Below, piece by piece: positions 16,135-25,209 of a DNA stretch of 64,000 nt. The stretch is from an uncultured Lachnospiraceae bacterium (GTDB lineage: Bacteria; Bacillota; Clostridia; Lachnospirales; Lachnospiraceae), in contig CADAKQ010000007.1 in NCBI GenBank assembly GCA_902788555.1, positions 30,803 to 94,802 on the forward strand. Reading direction: 5' to 3'. The notes under the pieces were generated by a model. That model was not told the DNA's origin. It worked only from the letters and a program-made list of their open reading frames with translations, and did no database searches. Made by a program: the position numbers and the translations under genes. How positions within the stretch are numbered: position 1 is the first letter of the stretch; every line of letters starts with the position of its first letter.

Positions 16135-18183
16135 ATGGATGAGGATTTAAAAGAAAGAATTAAACTAAGCATAGGAAGATTGAGATATATAAAAAAGGAT
16201 GCTTATAGTGCGAGATATAAAGCTTATTTTAAAGAGGTGGCTGATTTTATACTTTATGCCTATGACAATATTCCAAAGGCAAAGCTTACAAACAGACTAA
16301 GCTTCAATGAGCTTTATGAGATTAATCAGGAGCTTTATGATGACATTTTACCGGATAATTATACGACAAGCTTTGCCAATCCTGACTATGCGGTAGAGTT
16401 TTTAGGAGAAGAGTTTGGAAGTATTCTTTCTTTTTTGTATTATGAGATTCGAGGTATAATTCATTATCTTTATGAGGGAAGATATGAGGAATTTGCTGCT
16501 GTTATAGAGCTTTTCCTTGAGGTTTATAATATATTCTTAGATCCGGAAACCGCAAGTCTTATGTATGTTAAGGATGCCGTTTATTATCATATGTACGACT
16601 ATGCAGATGTCATGGTTGAAAGAAGGACTCTTGAGACTATAAGTCCTGACTTTACATTTGCAACGGACATAATTATGAATAGTGACCTGACAGATTTAAG
16701 ATATCTTTTTAAGTACGGTGAGTATATAAGTGAAAATGAGACTAAGACAGCGGAATTTTTAAATAAGCTTACGGATAAAGAGGTAAGAGCCATGGCAAAA
16801 ACCTATGTAGATGGTTTTATCAATGGCTTTAAAACTATGGGTATTGATATAACACCGAAAAGAACGGTCAACATAAGATATTCGATTGGACAGGAGAGAA
16901 TGGTTAAGTATGCCATAGAGTTATTTAAGGAAAAAAATCTTAAACCTATTATATTCAGATATGCAACGAGCAGAATAAACAGGAAGCTTACCATAAGAAC
17001 AGGTTATATATCAACCTTTGCCAATCAGCAGTATGAGTATGACCATAGGATGGATGAGGTGTTATTTTCAGATAAGGCATTACTTGAAAGAAAGCTTGAG
17101 GTTATAGAGGATACTTATAAGAAAAATAAAAAGCTTGCGTCTGAATATGCCGGTCCTGCGGTTATAGAAACCTTTGGCGAAAATCCTTTTGAGCCGGTTA
17201 TTTCAAAAAATGCTTTGAGATTTGATGAAAAGCAACAAAAAATAATGCTGGATTATCAATCAAAGGTTGCCAATATAACTAATGCTTTTATACCGAGAGA
17301 CAGATACAGCTTTACAATAATTGCGTATCCTATACCTGAGATAGGTAATAATTTTGAGGAGATTTTTGCAGAGGTTGTCAAAGTAAATACTCTTGATAAT
17401 AATGTATATAAGGAAATACAGGAAAATATAATAAATGAGCTTAACAAAGCAACATATGTACATGTATTGGGTGCAAACGGAAATAAAACAGATATAAAAG
17501 TAATGCTTCATAAGCTTGATAATCCCGAAAAGGAAACCAACTTCGAAAACTGCCTTGCAGATGTAAATATTCCGCTTGGAGAGGTGTTTACATCTCCGGT
17601 GCTTACCGGAACGAATGGTGTGCTCAACGTAAGCGAGGTTTATCTCAATGATTTAAAATATATTAATTTAAATATAGAATTTAAAGACGGAAAAATGTAC
17701 AAATACACCTGTGATAATTTTGAAAGACAAGAGGACAACAAAGCATTTATCGAGGAAAATCTTATGTTCAATCATGAAACACTTCCGATAGGTGAATTTG
17801 CGATTGGAACAAATACGGTTGCTTATGTTATGGCGAGAAAATTTGATATACTCCACAGGCTGCCGATTTTGATAGTAGAAAAAATGGGACCACATTTTGC
17901 GGTAGGTGATACCTGCTATAGTTATAGTGAGGATATGAGGCTTTATAATCCTGATGGAAAAGAGATAATAGCTAAGGACAATGAATGCTCGATACTCAGA
18001 AATTCAAAGGATAAAACGGAACAAAAGAAAGCATATTTTAACTGCCATACGGATATAACCATACCTTATGAGGAAATTGGAAGTATAACATCTGTTCATT
18101 CTGACGGAAGTGAGGTTTTGATTATAGAAAATGGAAGATTTGTTCTTCCGGGTACGGAGAGGCTTAATGAAGCATTTGAATAA
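16135..18183 (+). CDS. M29-like aminopeptidase with long N-terminal extension
   Basis: 682 residues. The C-terminal half carries a set of candidate metal ligands in the order seen in family M29 aminopeptidases: Glu483 (LGEVFTSP), Glu554 (IGEFAIGTNT), His587 (MGPHFAVGDTCYS), His638 and Asp640 (CHTDIT). The N-terminal ~320 residues are an alpha-rich domain absent from classic ~410-residue M29 enzymes. There is no signal peptide, so it is likely cytosolic and involved in peptide turnover. AGGGAG precedes ATG 16135. Confidence 0.7.
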   Translation: MDEDLKERIKLSIGRLRYIKKDAYSARYKAYFKEVADFILYAYDNIPKAKLTNRLSFNELYEINQELYDDILPDNYTTSFANPDYAVEFLGEEFGSILSFLYYEIRGIIHYLYEGRYEEFAAVIELFLEVYNIFLDPETASLMYVKDAVYYHMYDYADVMVERRTLETISPDFTFATDIIMNSDLTDLRYLFKYGEYISENETKTAEFLNKLTDKEVRAMAKTYVDGFINGFKTMGIDITPKRTVNIRYSIGQERMVKYAIELFKEKNLKPIIFRYATSRINRKLTIRTGYISTFANQQYEYDHRMDEVLFSDKALLERKLEVIEDTYKKNKKLASEYAGPAVIETFGENPFEPVISKNALRFDEKQQKIMLDYQSKVANITNAFIPRDRYSFTIIAYPIPEIGNNFEEIFAEVVKVNTLDNNVYKEIQENIINELNKATYVHVLGANGNKTDIKVMLHKLDNPEKETNFENCLADVNIPLGEVFTSPVLTGTNGVLNVSEVYLNDLKYINLNIEFKDGKMYKYTCDNFERQEDNKAFIEENLMFNHETLPIGEFAIGTNTVAYVMARKFDILHRLPILIVEKMGPHFAVGDTCYSYSEDMRLYNPDGKEIIAKDNECSILRNSKDKTEQKKAYFNCHTDITIPYEEIGSITSVHSDGSEVLIIENGRFVLPGTERLNEAFE

Positions 18184-18213
18184 ATGTATTAGAATTGTGT
18201 GAGGAGAATCGGT

Positions 18214-19533
18214 ATGGATAATAATTTTAACAATGGACAGCAAAGCTATAACAATCAGGGCTACGGACAGACGAACTATGGACCACAGGGATATACGCAG
18301 CAAAACTATAACGGGCAGCAGGGCTATGAACAGCAAAATTATAATGCAGGGCAGGGCTATGGACAGCAAGATTATAATACAGGGCAGGGCTATGGTCAGC
18401 AAGATTATAATGCTGGGCAGGGCTATGGTCAGCAGGGCTATGGACCACAGGGATATACGCAGCAAAACTATAACGGACAGCAGGGCTATGAGCAGCAAAA
18501 TTATAATGCAGGGCAAGGCTATGAGCAGCAAGGCTATGGTCAGCAAGGATATGGTGTACAGCAGGATTATACACAGCAGGGATACATAGAGCCAAATTAT
18601 GAACCTTCAAAAAAGAATAAGAAAGAAAAAAATAAAAAATCGGGAAGTAAAACGTCGGTTGGATGGCTTATAGCACTTTGTGTATCAATTATAGTAATTA
18701 TAGTAGGTGTATCAATTATCGGATTTATACTTGTAGGTAAAAAGAATCAGATTAATAAAGTGAAAAATTCAAGTATAAAGCTGTCAAATGCAGGATATAC
18801 CGTGACCTATGGAGAATTATTTGATAAGTCAATGGATAATGTCAAGTGGGATTATTTTAGGGAAGATGGTGAAAAGCTGGTACAGGCTAAGGGAGATTAT
18901 GCTAATCCTGAGTCCTCATCGAAGGAGGAGATTATCATACAGTTCAACGTTGATAACGGAGTTAAAATTTCATGTGTTGCTGTTAATGATAAGCCGTACT
19001 CGCTTGCTGATTCCGAAAGATTTATAGAACGTATGTATATCACTAATTTCGGAGGCAATGAAGATTTGATCACGGATGAACTTTTTGGTAAGTCTGAAAC
19101 GGCAACAGAGGAGGCTGTAAGCGAGTCGGCAACAGAGGAGGCTGCTCAAACAACGGTCGAGACTTCTACGGAAGCAACGGAAGCCTTATCCGAAACGACA
19201 ACAGAAACAACAGAAACAACAGAAGCTACTACAGAGGCAACAACAGAGGAGCAAAAAAATGAATATATACTGAAAAACAGCAGTTCAGAATATATATCTG
19301 AGGCAGATATAAAGGGTTTTACCAAGGAACAGTGCCGGATTGCAAGAAATGAGATATATGCAAGGCATGGAAGACTTTTTGATGATGAATCGCTACAGGA
19401 ATATTTTAATTCCTGCAGTTGGTACAGCGGGTATATATCCCCGTCGGATTTTTCAGAGAATTCACTCAATGCATATGAGAAGGCAAATCTTCAGACCATC
19501 ATAGAATACGAGAAAGAGATGGGATACAGATGA
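18214..19533 (+). CDS. Membrane-anchored YARHG-domain protein with Gln/Tyr/Gly-rich N-terminus
   Basis: 439 residues. Residues ~5-130 are a low-complexity Gln-Gly-Tyr-Asn tract with imperfect repeats ([17 protein letters not shown]). A Lys-rich stretch and one membrane segment (about 150-175) follow, so the tract is probably cytoplasmic. Outside lie a small beta-rich domain, a Thr/Glu linker and a C-terminal YARHG domain ([18 protein letters not shown] ... WYSGYI), a family found in exported envelope proteins. ATG 18214 follows GAGGAG. Its stop overlaps the next gene by 4 bp (ATGA). Confidence 0.8.
   Translation: MDNNFNNGQQSYNNQGYGQTNYGPQGYTQQNYNGQQGYEQQNYNAGQGYGQQDYNTGQGYGQQDYNAGQGYGQQGYGPQGYTQQNYNGQQGYEQQNYNAGQGYEQQGYGQQGYGVQQDYTQQGYIEPNYEPSKKNKKEKNKKSGSKTSVGWLIALCVSIIVIIVGVSIIGFILVGKKNQINKVKNSSIKLSNAGYTVTYGELFDKSMDNVKWDYFREDGEKLVQAKGDYANPESSSKEEIIIQFNVDNGVKISCVAVNDKPYSLADSERFIERMYITNFGGNEDLITDELFGKSETATEEAVSESATEEAAQTTVETSTEATEALSETTTETTETTEATTEATTEEQKNEYILKNSSSEYISEADIKGFTKEQCRIARNEIYARHGRLFDDESLQEYFNSCSWYSGYISPSDFSENSLNAYEKANLQTIIEYEKEMGYR
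18229..18600 (+). repeat. Low-complexity Gln/Gly/Tyr/Asn coding repeats
   Basis: Imperfect repeats with the recurring strings CAGCAAAACTATAA, GGGCAGGGCTATGG and CAGCAAGATTATAA make up this tract. A long unit (GGACCACAGGGATATACGC...) appears twice, near 18280 and 18440, indicating duplication within the array. The array stays in frame. Confidence 0.85.
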
Positions 19534-20447
19534 AAAACAAACATAGACTTGCAATACTTTTTATGACTTTGATTTTTTTAACCGGCTGTGGAAGTGACAG
19601 GAAAAATAAAAAAATAATGCCTGATGAAACGACTGCGGAGCCGGTTGAAACCGAGGAGAATACAGTGACGGAGGAATTGGAGGATATAGCTACGGATTCA
19701 GATACGTATTATCTCGGTGAGCTTGAAGAAACGGATATAAGTAAATATGGGGAAGCATCAAAAAGTGATGCAGACAAAGCTGATGAAAACGACAAAGCTG
19801 ATAACGTTGAAAAAAACGGATACCTTGTTGTGATAGATGCAGGACATCAGGCTCATGGTAACTCTGAAAAAGAACCTATCGGTCCCGGAGCTTCGGAGAT
19901 GAAGGCTAAGGTTTCAAGCGGTACCAGCGGATGTGTTTCGGGACTTTATGAATACGAGCTTAATCTTATGGTAGCCTTAAAGCTTCGTGATGAGCTTCTT
20001 GATAGAGGATATGAGGTTATCATGGTAAGAGAAACCAATGATGTTGATATAAGTAATAGTGAGAGAGCGGCTGTTGCGAACGAAGCAAATGCAGATGCAT
20101 TTATCAGAATCCATGCAAACGGATCCGAAAATTCTTCTGTAAACGGTGCCATGACAATATGCCAGACTGCATATAATCCGTATAATAGTGAATATTATGA
20201 AAAGAGTAAAGCACTTTCGGAAAGTGTTTTGGACAGCCTTGTTGCTTCAACAGGCGCAAGAAAGGAATATGTTTGGGAAACTGATACCATGAGTGGCATA
20301 AACTGGTGCATGGTACCTGTAACAATAGTTGAAATGGGGTATATGACAAATCCTGATGAGGATTCTCTTATGGCAACGGATGAGTATCAGAATAAGATAG
20401 CCTGCGGAATTGCAAATGGAATAGATGAGTTTTTAGGTATTTATTAA
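19530..20447 (+). CDS. Lipoprotein N-acetylmuramoyl-L-alanine amidase
   Basis: 305 residues with a lipoprotein signal (LIFLTGC, Cys20), an acidic linker (25-95) and an Amidase_3 zinc hydrolase domain. Zinc and catalytic residues are visible: His in VVIDAGHQ, Glu in YEYELNL, His in FIRIHANGS and Glu in IVEMGYMTN. It cleaves the bond between MurNAc and the stem peptide. The ATGA overlap with the YARHG protein gene shows co-translation, so the two envelope proteins may act together. Confidence 0.92.
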   Translation: MKNKHRLAILFMTLIFLTGCGSDRKNKKIMPDETTAEPVETEENTVTEELEDIATDSDTYYLGELEETDISKYGEASKSDADKADENDKADNVEKNGYLVVIDAGHQAHGNSEKEPIGPGASEMKAKVSSGTSGCVSGLYEYELNLMVALKLRDELLDRGYEVIMVRETNDVDISNSERAAVANEANADAFIRIHANGSENSSVNGAMTICQTAYNPYNSEYYEKSKALSESVLDSLVASTGARKEYVWETDTMSGINWCMVPVTIVEMGYMTNPDEDSLMATDEYQNKIACGIANGIDEFLGIY

Positions 20448-20458
20448 GGGGGCTTAAT

Positions 20459-21664
20459 ATGGGAAGACGTGTTATATGGATAGTTCTTGACAGTGCAGGT
20501 GCAGGCGAGATGCCTGATGCAGATAATTATGGTGATAAGGGTGCAGATACCTTTGGACACATTTTAAAGACTTATCCTGATTCAGAGTTTGATAATATGG
20601 CAAGGCTTGGTCTATTCGATATAGACGAAACAAGCTTTAAAGGTATGAATCATGGCTGCAAAAAAACTGACAGAATAATAGGCTGCTATGGTAAGGCAAG
20701 GGAGATTTCAAACGGCAAGGATACCACAACCGGACATTGGGAGATGATAGGTCTATATACTAAGATACCATTTCCTACATATCCAAATGGTTTTCCGAAA
20801 GAGATAATAGATGAATTTATAGAAAAAACCGGATGTGGCGGAGTATATGGAAATAAAGTTGCTTCCGGAACAGTGATTATTCAAGAATACGGCGATGCGC
20901 ATATGGAAACGGGTTATCCGATTGTTTACACTTCAGCGGATTCCGTGTTTCAAATAGCTGCGTCAGAGGAAAAGGTGGGACTTGATAATCTATATGCTAT
21001 GTGTGAAACCGCAAGGAAGATACTTCAGGGAAAGAACAATGTAGGTCGTGTTATAGCAAGACCGTTTACAGCTACGGAAAACGGCTATGAAAGAACAACA
21101 AACAGACATGATTATGCACTTCCTCCAAATAAGGACAATGTATTGGTTCATCTTCAGAAAAAAAATATTAAGACCTGCGGAGTGGGAAAAATAGGAGATA
21201 TATTTGATAATGTAGGTATATCCGAGGGGATTCATACCAATGGTAATACAGATGGCATGAATAAGACTCTGGAATATATGGAAAGGATTGACGAAGGGCT
21301 TATATTTACAAATCTTGTTGATTTCGATTCAAAGTACGGACACAGAAGGGATGTACTTGGATATAAAAATGCTCTGGAGGAATTTGATACATGGCTTGGC
21401 GAAAGGCTTATGCCGGCTATGAAGGATGAGGATATAGCTATTATAAATGCAGATCATGGCTGTGACCCGACCTTTAAGGGAACAGACCATACAAGAGAGT
21501 ATATACCTGTGCTTATTTACGGAAAGAAATTAAAGAAGGGAACCAATCTTGGAGTGATTAATTCCTTTGCCGATATAGGTAAGACCGTAGAAGAGTATTT
21601 GCTTGGAAATGTGATTGAGGATACAGCTTCAATCGGAGAAAGCTTCTTGGATAAAATCATATAA
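20459..21664 (+). CDS. deoB: Phosphopentomutase
   Basis: 401 residues of the alkaline-phosphatase superfamily. It interconverts (deoxy)ribose 1- and 5-phosphate in nucleoside salvage. Metal-site blocks are intact: WIVLDSAGAGEMPDA, DTTTGHWEM (phosphorylated Thr), NLVDFDSKYGHR and INADHGCDPTFKGTDHTRE. AAGGGGG precedes ATG 20459, 11 bp after the amidase stop. Pairing with pdp downstream makes a nucleoside-degradation module. Confidence 0.96.
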   Translation: MGRRVIWIVLDSAGAGEMPDADNYGDKGADTFGHILKTYPDSEFDNMARLGLFDIDETSFKGMNHGCKKTDRIIGCYGKAREISNGKDTTTGHWEMIGLYTKIPFPTYPNGFPKEIIDEFIEKTGCGGVYGNKVASGTVIIQEYGDAHMETGYPIVYTSADSVFQIAASEEKVGLDNLYAMCETARKILQGKNNVGRVIARPFTATENGYERTTNRHDYALPPNKDNVLVHLQKKNIKTCGVGKIGDIFDNVGISEGIHTNGNTDGMNKTLEYMERIDEGLIFTNLVDFDSKYGHRRDVLGYKNALEEFDTWLGERLMPAMKDEDIAIINADHGCDPTFKGTDHTREYIPVLIYGKKLKKGTNLGVINSFADIGKTVEEYLLGNVIEDTASIGESFLDKII

Positions 21665-21742
21665 GCTGCTAATAGTTATAATTTTGAAAAAATAAATGTA
21701 TTTTATAATACTATAAAAATACTGCCGTGGGGGTGAAGATAT

Positions 21743-23110
21743 ATGAGAATGTACGACCTTATTATGAAAAAGCGTAACGGCTATGAACACAGTAAGGAAG
21801 AGATAAGATATATAATTGAAGGATTTACGAAAGGGGAGATACCTGATTACCAGATGTCAGCATGGCTTATGAGTGTTTATTATAAGGGTATGACCGGTGA
21901 AGAAACCCTTGAGCTTACCAATGCCATGGCAGACAGCGGTGACAGGCTTGATTTGTCGCGCATAAAAGGAATAAAGGTAGATAAGCACAGTACAGGCGGG
22001 GTTGGTGACAAGACAACATTTATTGTTGCACCGATACTCGCTTCTTTAGGTGTACCTATGGCAAAGATGAGCGGAAGAGGACTTGGACATACAGGCGGAA
22101 CCATAGATAAGCTTGAGGCGATAAAGGGCTTTAATGTAGCCATATCAGAAGATTTATTTATAAATAATGTCAACAATATCAAGCTTTCTTTGGTTGGACA
22201 AACGGGAAATCTTGCACCGGCGGATAAAAAGATATATGCACTTAGAGATGTTACTGCAACAGTTGACAGTATACCTCTTATAGCATCAAGCATAATGAGC
22301 AAAAAGCTTGCAGCGGGAGCAGATGTAATAGTTTTGGATGTAAAATGCGGTTCCGGTGCATTTATGCAGGATGAAGTATCCGCAAAGGAGCTTGCACGTA
22401 CCATGGTTGATATAGGCAACGGTGCAGGCAGAAAAACCTATGGAATAATAACTGATATGAATGAACCTCTCGGATGTAAGGTTGGAAATGCACTTGAAGT
22501 ATATGAGGCTTGTGAGGTTCTTAAATTAAAAAATTTGGAAAAAATTGATTACGGTATAAAAAGGCTGCTTGAGGTTTCGCTTACATTGGCTGCTTATATG
22601 CTGATGGGTGCAAAGAATCAAAGCATAAAAACAGATGATTTTAATGATAAAGATAATAAAGCTCTTACCTACGAGGAAGCTCGAAGACTTTGTGAGGAGG
22701 CTTTGACAAGCGGAAAGGCGCTTGATAAGTTTGCGGAGTTTGTAGCTGCTCAGGGCGGTGATGCGGATATGATTTACAATCCGGATTTGCTTCCTAAGGC
22801 TAAATATATCGTTCCTGTTTATATGGAGAAGGAAGGATATGTAGCTTCCTGTAAAACCAGCGAGGTTGGTATGGTAAATCTTATACTGGGAGGCGGCAGA
22901 GAAACCAAGGAAAGTAAGATTGATCTTGCTGTCGGAATTGATATAAGAAAGCATATCGGAGACTTTGTTAAGGGCGACGAGGTTTTCGCTTACATACATG
23001 CGGATGATGAAGGTGTGATAGAGGAGGCAAAGAAGAGACTTGTCGCTGCTTATAAGTTAAGTGACGAGAGAACTTTTCCTGAAAAAATTATTAAAGGGAT
23101 AATTGAATAA
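21743..23110 (+). CDS. pdp: Pyrimidine-nucleoside phosphorylase
   Basis: 455 residues of the thymidine/pyrimidine phosphorylase family, which split uridine or thymidine with phosphate into base and sugar 1-phosphate. Signatures: DKHSTGGVGDKTT (phosphate binding), MSGRGLGHTGGTIDKLEAI and DVKCGSGAFM. Its product is the substrate of DeoB just upstream. GGGGGTGAAG precedes ATG 21743. Specificity between thymidine only and broad pyrimidine use cannot be settled by eye. Confidence 0.94.
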   Translation: MRMYDLIMKKRNGYEHSKEEIRYIIEGFTKGEIPDYQMSAWLMSVYYKGMTGEETLELTNAMADSGDRLDLSRIKGIKVDKHSTGGVGDKTTFIVAPILASLGVPMAKMSGRGLGHTGGTIDKLEAIKGFNVAISEDLFINNVNNIKLSLVGQTGNLAPADKKIYALRDVTATVDSIPLIASSIMSKKLAAGADVIVLDVKCGSGAFMQDEVSAKELARTMVDIGNGAGRKTYGIITDMNEPLGCKVGNALEVYEACEVLKLKNLEKIDYGIKRLLEVSLTLAAYMLMGAKNQSIKTDDFNDKDNKALTYEEARRLCEEALTSGKALDKFAEFVAAQGGDADMIYNPDLLPKAKYIVPVYMEKEGYVASCKTSEVGMVNLILGGGRETKESKIDLAVGIDIRKHIGDFVKGDEVFAYIHADDEGVIEEAKKRLVAAYKLSDERTFPEKIIKGIIE

Positions 23111-23194
23111 AAAATGTTCATTAATGATTGATAAAAAATTAATACATCACAAGAAAAATGATTTAATTATTAATTGTTTTATTGTCTTAATTAT

Positions 23195-23223
23195 TTGACT
23201 TAATTATCATAAAGATCTATAAT
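23195..23223 (+). promoter_or_regulatory. Promoter of the atp operon
   Basis: TTGACT (23195-23200), exactly 17 bp, TATAAT (23218-23223). It lies 49 bp before the atpB start in a 161-bp AT-rich gap and is the only strong promoter seen ahead of the seven atp genes. Confidence 0.85.
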
Positions 23224-23271
23224 AGCATTTGATATAAAAATACAATTTTACAGTAGAAAGGAGTCTTTAGT

Positions 23272-24150
23272 TTGAGTAAAAAGAAAAGGACTACTGCCAT
23301 CATTTTACTCATCATAATCGAGCTTTTACTTGCAGCCGGAATTGCATTTACAAACGGGGCGGCGGAAAAGCACGAAACGATTAAGGAAATGATGAGAGAT
23401 GCGGTGCTCCACGAGGAAAACAAGATAAGTCTTTTCGGACTTTCGGTTAATCCTTCGCTTATAGCAGGATATACCGTGACCGGAATCATACTTATCTTTG
23501 CACTGATTGTGAGGATATTTGTTATACCGAGATTCAAAAATGTGCCGGGTAAATTTCAATTGGTATTGGAAACCTGGGTTGGATTTTTTGATAATCTGGC
23601 AAAGACAAACAGTCCGCACAGCAACGGATTTTTGGGAGCATATATATTTGCAACGGGAACCTATGTATTTACGGGTACTTGCTTTGAACTGTTCGGAATT
23701 CAGGCAATAACTACCGAGGGACATTCCATTTCACTTCCGGCACCTCTTGCCGATATAAACGGAGCGATTATGATGGGATGCTTATCATATCTTATTATAA
23801 TGTCCGGCGGTATTATGAATAACAAGCTAAGAGGCGTGGGACTTACATTGAAGGAATTTTCACTTCCTCTATCTATGAGCTTCCGTCTTTTCGGAGCGCT
23901 CCTTTCGGGTATGCTTGTTACAGAGCTTATATACTTTACCTTGGGACTTTCGATATTGCTTCCGGTAGTGGTAGGCGTGGTTTTCACATTACTGCATGCA
24001 CTTATACAGGCATACGTGCTTACACTGCTTACGGCGATATTCTACGGAGAGGTTTCAGAACCGCCGAAGCCTAAGGAAAAGAAGCAAAAGAAAGATAAGA
24101 ATAAGAATAAAAATGATGCCGAGCCGGATGTGAAGGTTCAGGAAGCATAA
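23272..24150 (+). CDS. atpB: ATP synthase Fo subunit a
   Basis: 292 residues, five to six membrane helices. It forms the stator half-channels for the coupling ion. The essential Arg lies in the helix LPLSMSFRLFGALLSGML, followed by HALIQAYVLTLLTAIF. The Lys-rich tail (PKEKKQKKDKNKNKND) is longer than usual. The start is TTG with AAAGGAG 8-9 bp upstream; no in-frame ATG fits. It is the first gene of the operon, with no atpI before it. Confidence 0.95.
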   Translation: MSKKKRTTAIILLIIIELLLAAGIAFTNGAAEKHETIKEMMRDAVLHEENKISLFGLSVNPSLIAGYTVTGIILIFALIVRIFVIPRFKNVPGKFQLVLETWVGFFDNLAKTNSPHSNGFLGAYIFATGTYVFTGTCFELFGIQAITTEGHSISLPAPLADINGAIMMGCLSYLIIMSGGIMNNKLRGVGLTLKEFSLPLSMSFRLFGALLSGMLVTELIYFTLGLSILLPVVVGVVFTLLHALIQAYVLTLLTAIFYGEVSEPPKPKEKKQKKDKNKNKNDAEPDVKVQEA

Positions 24151-24201
24151 TAAAGAAGATAAATCGATTAAATATGATTATTAATCCAATAAAAAAGATA
24201 A

Positions 24202-24684
<483 letters not shown>

Positions 24685-24702
24685 CAAAGCGAGGTGTCTA
24701 AT

Positions 24703-25209
24703 ATGGTACTAACAGGATTACCGCTTAATATTGATTTTCAACAGATATTACTTCATCTTGCTAACTTTGCCATACTTTTCTTTGGTTTATATATTCTTCT
24801 TTATAAACCTGTTAAAGATTTTATGGATAAAAGACAGGCACATTATAAGAGTCTTGATGATGAGGCAAATGACAAGCTTGCCGGTGCAAAGGAAAAAGAA
24901 GAAGAATATCAAAATAAACTTAACAGTGTTGATGAAGAAATAGATAAAAAGAAGAAGGAAGCTGCGGCAGAGCTTGATACCATGCGTGTTGAAAAAGAAA
25001 AGGAAGCTAAGGAAAAGGCAGATAAGATTGTCGAGGATGCACGTAAGGAAGCAGAGAGTGTCCGTGCCAATATCATCAACAGTGCAAGTAAAGATATAAC
25101 TGATATGGTAAGTCAGGCGGCTGAAAAGATATTTATGAGTGATGACATAGAAAAGGCTTATGATGTTTTCTTGGAGGATGCTGAAAGGAGCGTAAAGGAT
25201 GGAGAATAA
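24703..25209 (+). CDS. atpF: ATP synthase Fo subunit b
   Basis: 168 residues with one N-terminal membrane helix (LLHLANFAILFFGLYILLYKPVKDFMDKR) and a long charged coiled coil, the peripheral stalk. ATG 24703 has GAGGTG 6 bp upstream; an in-frame GTG at 24694 overlaps that site. Its end overlaps the atpA frame by 11 bp. There is only one b-type gene and no atpH after it, unlike the usual B-E-F-H-A-G-D-C order. Confidence 0.93.
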   Translation: MVLTGLPLNIDFQQILLHLANFAILFFGLYILLYKPVKDFMDKRQAHYKSLDDEANDKLAGAKEKEEEYQNKLNSVDEEIDKKKKEAAAELDTMRVEKEKEAKEKADKIVEDARKEAESVRANIINSASKDITDMVSQAAEKIFMSDDIEKAYDVFLEDAERSVKDGE

